This document shows, piece by piece, positions 8,755 to 16,385 of a stretch of DNA of 64,000 bases; the stretch's first letter is position 1; each line of letters begins with the position of its first letter. Position numbers and translations under genes: made by a program. This DNA is from Frondihabitans sp. Leaf304. Its GTDB lineage: Bacteria > Actinomycetota > Actinomycetes > Actinomycetales > Microbacteriaceae. The notes under the pieces were generated by a model. It ran no database searches. It was not told where the DNA came from and worked only from the letters and a program-made list of their open reading frames with translations. Location of the stretch: assembly GCF_001423105.1 (NCBI RefSeq), contig NZ_LMNV01000005.1, positions 197,019-261,018 of the forward strand, given 5' to 3'.

Positions 8755-9629
8755 GGGCGGGTGCCCGCTGCCGTCATCCGCTCGGAGATCGACCAGAGTC
8801 TCGCTGCGGTCTCCGGCTTCCGTGCCTGCTTCGACTGGCTGATCACCTCGGCCCCGCCTCGCATGTGCATCATCCGCTGGGGTCCAACGAAGGTGCCGCC
8901 GGGGAGGTCGGCTGAGGCGGCGAGCAGCGACGGCAGCGCACCGTCTTCCGGCTCCTGCCCCAAGATCGGGACGAGCCGGTCCCAGAGGTTAGGGCGCTGA
9001 CCGGCCGGCCGGTCGTAGATGGCTGTCTTGACCAACCCCGGGTGGGCGGCCAGCGCCCGCACTCGAGAGCCCGACGTCTGCAGCCGCCGGTCCAGCTCCG
9101 ACGTGAACAGCAGGTTGGCGAGCTTGGAGTCCGCGTACGCCCGGCTCGCCTGGTACGGGCGTCGGTGCCAATCGAGGTCGTCGAGGTCGAGACGAGCCAT
9201 CCGTTCCGCCTGGGACGCGACGGTGACGACGCGGTCGGTGATGTGCGGCAGGAGCAGCGTCGTCAGGAGGAAGTGCCCCAGGTGGTTCGTGCCGAACTGG
9301 AGCTCGTGACCGTCGGCCGTCCGCTGGAGGTCCTTCGACTCGACGCCTGCGTTGTTGACGAGGATGGCGATCGGTTCGTCGATCCGGTCTGCGAAGTCGG
9401 GCACCGTCTCAAGCCGCGCGAGGTCGAGTGGCAGGACGCGGTGCGTTCCCGGAGTGCCGGGGAGGGTCGCTGCCATGGCTTGCCCCTTCTCCTGATTCCG
9501 GACAGCGAGGATGATGCGTGATCCGGACCTGGCCAGGGCGACCGCGGTCGCTCGGCCGATTCCGCTGGTGCCGCCGGTGATGATGACGGTTTCGTTGGTC
9601 GGTGCCTGGCCTGCTCTGGTGTCGTCCAT
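8751..9629 (-). CDS. SDR family oxidoreductase (retinol-dehydrogenase-like)
   Basis: Protein of 292 residues. It shows the cofactor motif GGTSGIG, NNAG, the FGTNHLGHFLLT block and the catalytic segment ending RAYADSKLANLLF, all typical of the classical WWOX/RDH-like SDR group. The ATG at 9629 is preferred over upstream in-frame starts because a consensus promoter (TTGACA, 17 bases, TACATT) places the transcript start at this ATG. It diverges from the TetR gene at 9681 and is coupled to the membrane-protein gene downstream. Confidence 0.92.
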   Translation of the reverse strand: MDDTRAGQAPTNETVIITGGTSGIGRATAVALARSGSRIILAVRNQEKGQAMAATLPGTPGTHRVLPLDLARLETVPDFADRIDEPIAILVNNAGVESKDLQRTADGHELQFGTNHLGHFLLTTLLLPHITDRVVTVASQAERMARLDLDDLDWHRRPYQASRAYADSKLANLLFTSELDRRLQTSGSRVRALAAHPGLVKTAIYDRPAGQRPNLWDRLVPILGQEPEDGALPSLLAASADLPGGTFVGPQRMMHMRGGAEVISQSKQARKPETAARLWSISERMTAAGTRP

Positions 9630-9635
9630 GCCCCC

Positions 9636-9674
9636 AATGTAGACACTGGCCACATTGTTGTCAACGTCTACACT
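9636..9674. promoter_or_regulatory. divergent leaderless promoters with TetR dyad
   Basis: Minus strand: TTGACA at 9659-9664 and TACATT at 9636-9641 with a 17-base spacer, ending six bases before the SDR ATG. Plus strand: TACACT at 9669-9674, six bases before the TetR ATG at 9681. The dyad TGTAGAC (9638-9644) and GTCTACA (9666-9672) overlaps both -10 boxes, a natural site for autoregulated TetR repression. Confidence 0.7.
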
Positions 9675-9680
9675 GTTCGG

Positions 9681-10307
9681 ATGGCACAGCAAGCACGCTC
9701 CTACCACCACGGGTCGCTGCGTGAAGAGCTCGTCCGCGAGGGGCGCGCGCTCCTGATCGAGGAGGGGCAACAGGCGGTGACGGTGCGAGAGCTCGCGCGC
9801 CGCGTGGGCGTCAGCCATGGTGCGCCGCTCCGTCACTTCCGTGACCGGGACGCCGTCCTCGCCGCGATCGCCGCGGACGGTTTCGACGAGCTGCGTCGCT
9901 ATCTCGAGGCCGCGCGGCAGGTGGGCACCCTCGAGCGCAGGCTCACGGAGTACATCCGCGCTCATGCTCGCTTCGCGCAGCACAACGGCCCCCTGATGCA
10001 GCTGATGTTCGCGTCGACCGACGACGGCACGAATGCGGGGCGCGAGCCCGAGGCGCAGTCCTCGGCCGAGCGCTTCTTCGCAGTGGGCGCGGAGCTGCTC
10101 GGGGAGAGCAGTCCGGAGTCGATGGGCCCGATGCCGTTCCTGGTCGCGGCGACGACAGAAGGCATCAGTGCCTTGGCCGCCACCGGCCGGCTCCCCGAGG
10201 ATCGCGTGGACGAAGTCGTCGTCGCCGCGGTGCGGGCGCTCCTGCCGCAGATCGAGCAGCAGCTCGGAACGGCCGCCCAGGGACCGGTCACCGCCCCCGA
10301 CGGGTGA
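9681..10307 (+). CDS. TetR/AcrR family transcriptional regulator
   Basis: Regulator of 208 residues. The HTH spans about residues 12-58, with the recognition segment VTVRELARRVGVSHGAPLRHF, followed by a TetR_C-type all-helical ligand domain. It diverges from the SDR/membrane operon and shares a 51-base control region with a clear dyad, so it probably represses that operon and itself. A GC hairpin separates it from the convergent tautomerase gene. Confidence 0.93.
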   Translation: MAQQARSYHHGSLREELVREGRALLIEEGQQAVTVRELARRVGVSHGAPLRHFRDRDAVLAAIAADGFDELRRYLEAARQVGTLERRLTEYIRAHARFAQHNGPLMQLMFASTDDGTNAGREPEAQSSAERFFAVGAELLGESSPESMGPMPFLVAATTEGISALAATGRLPEDRVDEVVVAAVRALLPQIEQQLGTAAQGPVTAPDG

Positions 10308-10356
10308 ACCGGGACCGGCGCGCTCGAGTCGCGGCAGGCTCGGTGCCGCGAACGCG

Positions 10357-10386
10357 ATGAGGGGCCCGGTCGCCCGGGCCCCTCAT
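10357..10386. terminator. GC hairpin between convergent genes
   Basis: Perfect 13-bp stem: ATGAGGGGCCCGG at 10357-10369 pairs with 10374-10386, loop TCGC. No T-tract follows. Its position between two convergent stops suggests a bidirectional terminator, used here in place of the family palindrome. Confidence 0.6.
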
Positions 10387-10402
10387 CCTGCGACATGCGG
10401 TA

Positions 10403-10609
10403 CTAGACGCGGCCGAGCATCGCTTCGTTGAGGATGGTGCCGCCGAGCATCCAGCCGCCGTCGGCGACCTCGTCGAGGATGACGAGGGTCGTCGGGCGTG
10501 CTCGTTCTCCGTAGACGTCGACGATGGCGTCCGTGACGGCGTCCTGCAGCTTCTTCTTGGACTCAGGCGTGAGGGTGTCCGCGGGGACCTTGAGGTTGGC
10601 GAAGGGCAT
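10403..10609 (-). CDS. tautomerase family protein (4-oxalocrotonate tautomerase-like)
   Basis: Protein of 68 residues beginning MPFANLKVP. It has the size and the invariant N-terminal Pro (exposed after Met removal) of the 4-OT superfamily, in which Pro1 acts as the catalytic base. The pattern LTPESKKKLQDAVTDAIVDVYG followed by TTLVILDEV also fits. It is the last gene of a minus-strand run with two SDR genes upstream. A ribosome-binding site (AAAGGAA) precedes the ATG. Substrate unknown. Confidence 0.85.
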   Translation of the reverse strand: MPFANLKVPADTLTPESKKKLQDAVTDAIVDVYGERARPTTLVILDEVADGGWMLGGTILNEAMLGRV

Positions 10610-10647
10610 GGTGGTTCCTTTCGGTGGTGGCCCGGACGTTCCGGGGG

Positions 10648-11550
10648 TCAGAGGGCGGCGTTCGAGGGCAAGAGATCCTCGATGCCGATGCGGCGGTAGA
10701 ACTCGGCACGGATGCGGTCGGTGACCGCGGACACGACTTCGCTGCCGTCGCGGGACGGGTCGACGTGCGACCGGAACGGGCGCGTCCCCTGGGGCAGGCC
10801 GACCAGGCGCACGATCTCGTCGGCGACGTCCTGCACGTCGGCCTCGGGCGGCACGATCGCGGTGAGGCGGTGGGTCAGCTGGCGGCGGAGCGTGCCGTAC
10901 TCGGCGTCGTGGTCGGTCACCCGCGCCTCGTCCGCCGGGGTGGTGGCGTTGGTGAAGTGGTTCGTGCCCGAGGTGAACGCCCCGGGGACGACGATCGAGC
11001 TGTCGATGCCGAAGCGGATCGTCTCGGCCGCGTAGCTCTCGGCGAGGGCGTCCATGCCGGCCTTGGCGGCGAAGTACGGGGCGAGGAACGGAGGGTGCCC
11101 GCCGCGGGTGGAGGAACTGCCCACCCATACGACGAAGCCCGAGCGCTGGGAGCGCATGTGCGGCAAGACGGCGCGGGCTACCCGGTGGCCGCCGACCACG
11201 TTGACGTCGTACAGGTACGCGAACTGTTCAGGCGTGAAAGCCTCAGCGGCACCGAAGGCCATGTGGCCGGCGTTCTGCACGACGGCGTCGATGCGGCCGT
11301 ACGCCCTGACGACGGTGTCGACCGCAGCGTCCACGGATCCCTGCGACTGGACGTCGAGCTCGACGCCGCCGAGCCTCAGCCCCTCACGAGAGGCGAGGTC
11401 GGCCAGGGCGTCGCGATGAGCCGCGTTCCTCCCGTCGACGGCGCGCATGCCCGCCGCGACGACGTGGCCTGCGCGTGCCAGCGATTCTGCCGTGAGTCGA
11501 CCGAATCCTGTGGAGGCGCCGGTGACGAGGATGACCAGCGGCACCGTCAT
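10648..11550 (-). CDS. SDR family oxidoreductase
   Basis: Protein of 300 residues. The cofactor motif GASTGFG replaces the usual GxxxGIG. QNAG stands in the NNAG position, and the catalytic triad region reads GSSSTRGG then PYFAAKAGMDAL. The length and the C-terminal extension resemble the SDR5-like group acting on larger substrates. The ATG overlaps the stop of the upstream SDR gene by one base, so the two are co-translated. Together with the tautomerase it forms an operon probably controlled by the divergent TetR at 12387. Confidence 0.9.
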   Translation of the reverse strand: MTVPLVILVTGASTGFGRLTAESLARAGHVVAAGMRAVDGRNAAHRDALADLASREGLRLGGVELDVQSQGSVDAAVDTVVRAYGRIDAVVQNAGHMAFGAAEAFTPEQFAYLYDVNVVGGHRVARAVLPHMRSQRSGFVVWVGSSSTRGGHPPFLAPYFAAKAGMDALAESYAAETIRFGIDSSIVVPGAFTSGTNHFTNATTPADEARVTDHDAEYGTLRRQLTHRLTAIVPPEADVQDVADEIVRLVGLPQGTRPFRSHVDPSRDGSEVVSAVTDRIRAEFYRRIGIEDLLPSNAAL

Positions 11551-12290
11551 CAGACCATGCCGCCGTTGATACGGATGGTCTGGCCGTTTACCCAGCGCCC
11601 GTCCGGCCCTGCAAGGAACGCCACCACGCCGGCGATGTCCTCCGGGGTCCCGAGGCGCTCGAGCGGCGGGACCTTGGCCAGGGCGTCGATCTGCTCCTGC
11701 GTCTTGCCGTCGAGGAACAGCTCCGTCGCGGTCGGGCCCGGAGCGACGACGTTCACCGTGACGTCCCGGCCACGGAGCTCCTTCGCCAGGATCAGCGCCA
11801 TGCCCTCGACCGCGCTCTTGCTCGCGACGTAGGCGCCGTAGGTGGGGAACTGCGTTCCGACGACGGATGTCGACATGCCGACGAAGGCACCCCCGGAGCG
11901 CAGTCGACGTGCTGCCTGCTGTGCGACGACGAAGGTGCCGCGGACGTTCGTCCTGTGCAGGTCGTCGAGGGCGTCGAGGTCTTGCTCGGCGATGGTCGAC
12001 AAGCCGAGGCGTCCGGCCGCGTGCACCACGACGTCGACGCCCCCGAAGTCGTTCGCGACCCTGTCGAAGATCGCCGCCACGGCGTGCTCGTCGGCGACGT
12101 CGGCCTGCACGGCGATGGCATGGCCGCCGGCGCTCGTGATCTCGTCGAGGGTCGCGGCGGCCGCGGCACCCCCGCTGGCTGATGCGACGACGATGGTGAA
12201 CCCGTCACGGGAGAGTCGGGTGGAGATGGCGCGGCCGATGCCGCGGGAGCCACCCGTGACGACGGCGATGCGCTGGGGATCAGTGCTCAT
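11550..12290 (-). CDS. SDR family oxidoreductase (FabG-like)
   Basis: Protein of 246 residues with the classical FabG-like layout. GGSRGIG binds the cofactor, the catalytic Ser lies in MSTSVVG, the Tyr/Lys pair in YGAYVASKSAVEG, and the C-terminus is NGQTIRINGGMV. The ATG at 12290 is chosen because it directly precedes the Rossmann fold and has AAAGGCAG about five bases upstream. It is the first gene of the SDR-SDR-tautomerase operon and diverges from TetR 12387. Confidence 0.93.
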   Translation of the reverse strand: MSTDPQRIAVVTGGSRGIGRAISTRLSRDGFTIVVASASGGAAAAATLDEITSAGGHAIAVQADVADEHAVAAIFDRVANDFGGVDVVVHAAGRLGLSTIAEQDLDALDDLHRTNVRGTFVVAQQAARRLRSGGAFVGMSTSVVGTQFPTYGAYVASKSAVEGMALILAKELRGRDVTVNVVAPGPTATELFLDGKTQEQIDALAKVPPLERLGTPEDIAGVVAFLAGPDGRWVNGQTIRINGGMV

Positions 12291-12303
12291 GATCTGCCTT
12301 TCG

Positions 12304-12379
12304 TTGCTATTGTTCGGCAGTTTCGCCGATACGCAAGAACTATCACAGATACGACACGCGATAGCAAGTGCCCTAGGCT
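12304..12379. promoter_or_regulatory. divergent promoter region with TetR-type inverted repeats
   Basis: The outer inverted repeat is TTGCTAT (12304-12310) and ATAGCAA (12361-12367). The minus strand reads TTGCTA, 17 bases, GATAGT as a possible promoter for the SDR operon. On the plus strand TAGGCT (12374-12379) lies seven bases before the TetR ATG, predicting a leaderless mRNA. Confidence 0.5.
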
Positions 12380-12386
12380 GGGGGCC

Positions 12387-13103
12387 ATGATCCGATCCGA
12401 CGATGACCTCCGGAGCGCGCTGCTCGCGGCGGCCGAGGAACAACTGGTCGCCGCGTCCGATGGCGAGATCGCCACACGAGCGGTCTGTGAGGCTGTCGGT
12501 GTGACCCAGCCGGTGCTGTATCGGCTGTTCGGCGACAAACGGGGACTCCTCGACGCCCTGGCCGAGACGGGCCTGCAGCGCTACGCCGCCCGCAAGGCCG
12601 AGCTCGAGGCCACCGACGACCCGGCGGCGGACCTGCGCCGCGGGTGGGGTGACCACCTCGACTTCGCGAGGGAGAACCCCGCCCTCTATCGCCTGATGTT
12701 CGCGCCGCGACCCTGGGCGGGCGGTCGCGCAGCGGACGGTGTGAGGGCGCTGCTCGAGCGGACGCTCTCTCGGTGCGCGGCCGCGGGGCTTCTCCGTCTC
12801 GAAGTCGACGTCGCATCGGGGATGATCTTGGCGGCCAACGTCGGGCTCGCCCTCGACGAGATGACGACCGTGCGTCCCGCGCGACGGGCGAATGCGGTCG
12901 CCGACGCGCTCCGCGACGCCGTCCTCGGCGCCGTCCTCGTCGCGGGTTCCCCGCCGGCGTCGTTCGACGCTGCCACAGCCGCCCGGCGGCAGCTCCGTGC
13001 GCAGCTCGCTGAGGGCGGGCCTGGCGCCCTCCTCCCCGAGGAGTCCGCGCTCATGAACGTCTGGCTCACGCGCCTCGACCGAGAAAGCGACGGCCCCCGG
13101 TGA
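12387..13103 (+). CDS. TetR/AcrR family transcriptional regulator
   Basis: Regulator of 238 residues. The HTH covers about residues 10-57, with ATRAVCEAVGVTQPVLYRLFGDKRGL. The long C-terminal domain contains the motif ARENPALYRLMFAP seen in TetR proteins with WHG-type C-terminal domains. It diverges from the SDR-SDR-tautomerase operon, its probable target. It overlaps the downstream VanZ-like gene by GTGA. Confidence 0.92.
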   Translation: MIRSDDDLRSALLAAAEEQLVAASDGEIATRAVCEAVGVTQPVLYRLFGDKRGLLDALAETGLQRYAARKAELEATDDPAADLRRGWGDHLDFARENPALYRLMFAPRPWAGGRAADGVRALLERTLSRCAAAGLLRLEVDVASGMILAANVGLALDEMTTVRPARRANAVADALRDAVLGAVLVAGSPPASFDAATAARRQLRAQLAEGGPGALLPEESALMNVWLTRLDRESDGPR

Positions 13104-13600
13104 TCTCCACGTTCCTCGTCGAACACGCGCCCCTCGTCCGCATCGGCTTCTGGGTCGCCGTCGCGGCCGCCACCCTGCTCGCCTGGGTCCTGCTCCGGCT
13201 CCGGCTCCGGCGTGTCCTCCTCGGCCTCTCGGCTGTCGCGCTCATCGCGGTGCTCGTTCTAACCCTGCTGCCCGACGGAGCTCGGCCCGGCGGTGTCACC
13301 TGCACCGTGCAGTTCAGCGTCCCGTTCCAGGGCATCGACACGCTCGCCAACGTCGCGATGCTGCTGCCGCTCGTGCTCTTCCTCGGGACGGCGACGAACC
13401 GGCCGCTGACAATCCTCACCGGTGCGGTCGCCCTCTCCGCCGTCATCGAAGTCGTACAGGCCCTCGCGCCCGTCCTCGGTCGCCGGTGCGACACGAACGA
13501 CTGGTTCATGAACACCGTCGGAGCGGTCCTGGGGGCTGTCGTCGCCCTGGTCATCTGCGCGCTCGAGCGGCACCGTAGGGCCACCGCTTCGTTGGGATGA
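13100..13600 (+). CDS. VanZ-like family membrane protein
   Basis: Protein of 166 residues with about four transmembrane helices. The VanZ signature is the central TLANVAMLLPLVLFLG and the C-terminal helix containing IEVVQALAPVLGRRCDTNDWFMNTVGAVLGA (quoted in parts: IEVVQ, DTNDWFMNTVGAVLG). It is translationally coupled to the TetR gene by GTGA. Function unknown; the family is linked to glycopeptide tolerance. Palindrome R5 follows 165 bases downstream. Confidence 0.85.
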   Translation: MISTFLVEHAPLVRIGFWVAVAAATLLAWVLLRLRLRRVLLGLSAVALIAVLVLTLLPDGARPGGVTCTVQFSVPFQGIDTLANVAMLLPLVLFLGTATNRPLTILTGAVALSAVIEVVQALAPVLGRRCDTNDWFMNTVGAVLGAVVALVICALERHRRATASLG

Positions 13601-13764
13601 GTTGCTATTCGCCAGCGGTGCACCCGACCAGTGGCCTACATGCCTACTGGCGATCTGGGCGCGATCTGTACGGGCTCATCGGCCACGGTGAGGATGGTGG
13701 TCTTTTCTCTCTAGGTGGGGACGCTCGATGTATTTAGGAGCTACGGCGGCGGCTCCATGAAGGT

Positions 13765-13791
13765 GCCCGATAGAGGATCGGCTATCGGGAC
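13765..13791. repeat. dispersed palindrome R5
   Basis: Left arm GCCCGATAGA, centre GGATCG, right arm GCTATCGGGAC. The TAG stop of the minus-strand TetR gene (13782-13784) lies in the right arm. Confidence 0.85.
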
Positions 13792-14372
13792 TGTGCGCTT
13801 GGAACGTCGCGTGGTGGGGCCGGGGCGCCGGAATCGAGAGCGCGGAGCAGTTGGTGGAACGCGGCGTCGGCCCGGGCGAGATCTCCGGTGGCATCGAGAT
13901 CCATCATGAGCCCTCGGATAACCGCGAGGACCAGCGTGGCCGAGCCGGGCCGGTCGATGCTCGCCACCCCGGTCTCGATGGGCGCAAGCCAGTCCGTGGT
14001 CGCGAGACGGCGGAAGCCCGGCCAGAGCGACCGCTCAGACTGCTCCCTCAACTGCCCGAACATCCGAAGGTACGGCGCCGCATCCGGACTGGTCATGGCA
14101 ACCCACGCACGCCCGAGCGTCACCACATAGGGCTCGTCCGGACGCGACTTCAGGTGGTCGCCGAAGCTCGCCAGATGACGCTGCCGCGCACGACGCAGGA
14201 TCGCCAACAGCAACTGGTCCCGGGTCCCGAAGTGGTACAGGAGCATCCGCGCCGAGCTCCCGGTCGCGCGGACGAGCGGTTCGAGGCGATCAGGGAGCCC
14301 ATGCTCCAAGCAATGGTCGGTGCAGCGCTCCAGCAGCTGCTCAGCGATCTCCGGCTGCGGTCGACGTCCCAT
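13782..14372 (-). CDS. TetR/AcrR family transcriptional regulator
   Basis: Regulator of 196 residues. The N-terminal HTH has the recognition segment RLEPLVRATGSSARMLLYHFGTRDQLL. It diverges from the alpha/beta hydrolase gene at 14447, its likely target. AAAGAT lies six bases before the ATG on the minus strand, predicting a leaderless mRNA. The gene ends Ser-Arg-TAG inside palindrome R5, so the repeat supplies the last codon and the stop. Confidence 0.9.
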   Translation of the reverse strand: MGRRPQPEIAEQLLERCTDHCLEHGLPDRLEPLVRATGSSARMLLYHFGTRDQLLLAILRRARQRHLASFGDHLKSRPDEPYVVTLGRAWVAMTSPDAAPYLRMFGQLREQSERSLWPGFRRLATTDWLAPIETGVASIDRPGSATLVLAVIRGLMMDLDATGDLARADAAFHQLLRALDSGAPAPPRDVPSAQSR

Positions 14373-14446
14373 CTGCCGATCTTTTCACGTAACGATCGCT
14401 ACAGATAACGTTGAAGGACCATGATCACCGATCCGAGGAGGATCAG

Positions 14447-15154
14447 ATGGACCTCATCTTCATACACGGAGCCCTCGTACGGGACGGAGCGTGGTGGTGG
14501 CAGCGGACCGCCACGCTCTTGGAAGAGCGGACAGGGATCACGAGCCACGCGCTCGCCTTGCCGTCGTGCGGCGAATCCAGCCCGGACGAGACAGCAGGCG
14601 GGCTCGTCGCCGACGCTGCGGCGCTCCGCCAGGCCCTGGACCGGGTCGACGAGGCGATCGTCGTGGGTCACTCCTACGGCGGGACCGTCATCGCCGAGGC
14701 CGGACGCCACCCGGCCGTGGCGCACCTGCTCTACGTGTCGTCCTACCTGCCGGACGTGGGACAGGCGCAGGGCACGATCATGAGCGGAGAGCCGGACCCG
14801 GTGACTGTCGGGGACGTCGGCGACGGCGTGGTCGGCGTGCAGGGCTACGACGCGGCGTCGTTCGGCCAGAGGTTCCTGCAGGACGCGGACCCGTGCGTGC
14901 AGCAAGAGGCATGGGATCGCGTCACCGCACAGGCGGTCGCGTCATTCGGCACGCCGACGACCGCAGCGGGGTGGCAGGACGTCGACTCGACGTACCTGGT
15001 CTGCGGAGAGGACCGCAGCACCTCGCTCGAGCTGCAGCACTTCCATGCTGCGCGCGCGCACCGGTCCGTTACCCTCCCGACCGGGCACCACCCCTTCATC
15101 TCGCGTCCGGATCTCGTCGTGACGGAGATCGAAGCACTGCTTTCCATGCGGTGA
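14447..15154 (+). CDS. alpha/beta hydrolase
   Basis: Cytoplasmic hydrolase of 235 residues. The nucleophile elbow is GHSYGG (Ser), the oxyanion-side motif near the N-terminus is FIHGALVRDGAWWW, and the catalytic His lies in TLPTGHHPF. The fold and motifs resemble the AB hydrolase_6/salicylate esterase-like group. The ATG at 14447 has a good ribosome-binding site (GAGGAGG) at the correct distance, so the earlier in-frame start is not used. It diverges from the TetR gene. Substrate unknown. Confidence 0.9.
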   Translation: MDLIFIHGALVRDGAWWWQRTATLLEERTGITSHALALPSCGESSPDETAGGLVADAAALRQALDRVDEAIVVGHSYGGTVIAEAGRHPAVAHLLYVSSYLPDVGQAQGTIMSGEPDPVTVGDVGDGVVGVQGYDAASFGQRFLQDADPCVQQEAWDRVTAQAVASFGTPTTAAGWQDVDSTYLVCGEDRSTSLELQHFHAARAHRSVTLPTGHHPFISRPDLVVTEIEALLSMR

Positions 15155-15292
15155 CGCAGATTCCTCCTACACAAGACGCGGAGGCCTGGCTGATCGCCCG
15201 CTGGTTTTCGTCGTCCGTTGAGGGATGGTTCTCCGGATGCGGCGAGTCTTGCGCGGCGGAGCAGCCGTCGCCTTCCTCCCTAGTCTTGCATT

Positions 15293-15652
15293 ATGGACGC
15301 ATCCAACTCTTTGCCCTCTCTCGATGGTTACCGCTTCGCAGCTGTCCGCGACACTTCGGGCGGTGAGGTGGGACCTGAGACCGTCTTTAACTACCACGAG
15401 GCGGATGGCGAGGTGTGGGCCACCTACGCCGGCGGCGCAGTCCGGCGGGGGTTCCTTGTCGGCACCCGGACCGGTGACACGCTGACGTTTCGCTATTGCC
15501 AGCTCAACCAAGGCGGCGCCACCTCGACGGGATCCTGCGTCTCCACAATCACCCGCGACACTGCCGGCAAGCTCCGGATGAAAGAGACGTGGGCCTGGGA
15601 ATCGAAACCCGGCAAAGGCACCAGCGAAGTCGCGGAGATGACCGCCCCTTAG
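15293..15652 (+). CDS. hypothetical protein of the family often mislabelled n-acetylglutamate synthase
   Basis: A 119-residue beta-rich protein. The pattern of ETVFNYHEADGEVWATYAGG, GFLVGTRTG, LTFRYCQLN, then a C-terminal ETWAWES matches a widespread small family that databases often call n-acetylglutamate synthase without biochemical support. It has no acetyltransferase fold. TAGTCT (15281-15286) lies six bases before the ATG, predicting a leaderless mRNA. It shares a unit with a hydrolase and a cupin. Function unknown. Confidence 0.75.
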   Translation: MDASNSLPSLDGYRFAAVRDTSGGEVGPETVFNYHEADGEVWATYAGGAVRRGFLVGTRTGDTLTFRYCQLNQGGATSTGSCVSTITRDTAGKLRMKETWAWESKPGKGTSEVAEMTAP

Positions 15653-15703
15653 CCGCGCCTCTGCGGCGATAAGCCGGAAACGCCGGTTCGGTACGGTCTC
15701 TCC

Positions 15704-16075
15704 ATGACCGAAGACGTCCGTAACATAACGACCGCACTAGCAACGATTTCCGAGCACTGGCAGCCCCACCGGCTGCACAGCATTAACGACTACGACGTAA
15801 AGGTCGTGAAGCTCCAAGGCGAATTCGTGTGGCACATTCACCCCGACACGGACGAGATGTTCCTTGTCCTGAGTGGCCAGCTGACCATCCAGCTCCGCGA
15901 CCGCGACGTTGTACTCGGGCCGAACGACGTCTTCGTCGTTCCTCGCGGAGTAGAGCACTGCCCCAAAGCTGCCGAAGAAGTGCAAGCCATGCTCTTCGAA
16001 CCACAGGGCACAGTCAACACCGGTGACGCCGATGGGGAGATGACCAGTCGGCTTCGCGAGTTCTGCGAGGCTTAA
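15704..16075 (+). CDS. cupin domain-containing protein
   Basis: Protein of 123 residues with a single cupin domain. Motif 1 is FVWHIHPDTDEMFLVLSG, with the metal-binding His/His/Glu. Motif 2 is GPNDVFVVPRGVEHCPKA, with the fourth ligand His. The fold is a small beta-barrel that binds metal or a sugar/organic ligand. TACGGT (15692-15697) lies six bases before the ATG. The stop codon is only five bases before palindrome R6. Confidence 0.88.
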   Translation: MTEDVRNITTALATISEHWQPHRLHSINDYDVKVVKLQGEFVWHIHPDTDEMFLVLSGQLTIQLRDRDVVLGPNDVFVVPRGVEHCPKAAEEVQAMLFEPQGTVNTGDADGEMTSRLREFCEA

Positions 16076-16079
16076 ACCT

Positions 16080-16106
16080 GTCTCAGGAGCCGATCGGCTA
16101 TCGGAC
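16080..16106. repeat. dispersed palindrome R6
   Basis: Left arm GTCTCAGGAGC, centre CGATCG, right arm GCTATCGGAC. It supplies the TAG stop (16098-16100) of the minus-strand small membrane-protein gene and begins five bases after the cupin stop. Confidence 0.85.
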
Positions 16107-16319
16107 GCGGTGGCGACCTCGCAAAGCAGCCACCGCGCCGCCAACGATGAGTATGAAGCCCAAGGCCCCTAACCCGAGGCTTGGCAGCCCACTAAGCCCT
16201 GAATTGTTGAAAATCGCGTGAGCGTCAAAGTAATCGGCGAGAAGAGCCCCGTTGATGTAGGTCAGGACGATGACAGCTACACCGATGAGGGCGGTAAGCC
16301 AGTTCCAAATTGTCGTCAT
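16098..16319 (-). CDS. small two-helix membrane protein
   Basis: Protein of 73 residues with two predicted transmembrane helices, LTALIGVAVIVLTYINGALL and LGLGALGFILIVGGAVAAL, ending in the basic tail RGRHRVR. The gene is alone between palindromes R6 and R7, forming the smallest unit of the island (about 0.3 kb). An AGAAAGG ribosome-binding site precedes the ATG. It ends Val-Arg-TAG within R6. No family recognised. Confidence 0.7.
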   Translation of the reverse strand: MTTIWNWLTALIGVAVIVLTYINGALLADYFDAHAIFNNSGLSGLPSLGLGALGFILIVGGAVAALRGRHRVR

Positions 16320-16359
16320 GCTGGGCCTTTCTAGTTGCAGGGAGGGTAGCGCCAGAGGT

Positions 16360-16385
16360 AAGCGTTGCGGGATCGGCTATCGGAC
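16360..16385. repeat. dispersed palindrome R7
   Basis: The left arm is degraded (AAGCGTTGCG), while the centre GGATCG and right arm GCTATCGGAC are conserved. It supplies the TAG stop (16377-16379) of the minus-strand kinase-like gene. Confidence 0.75.

Noticed and set aside
15293-15652. Real N-acetylglutamate synthase activity
   Set aside because: The label comes from database naming of the family; no acetyl-CoA-binding motif is visible in the 119-residue sequence.
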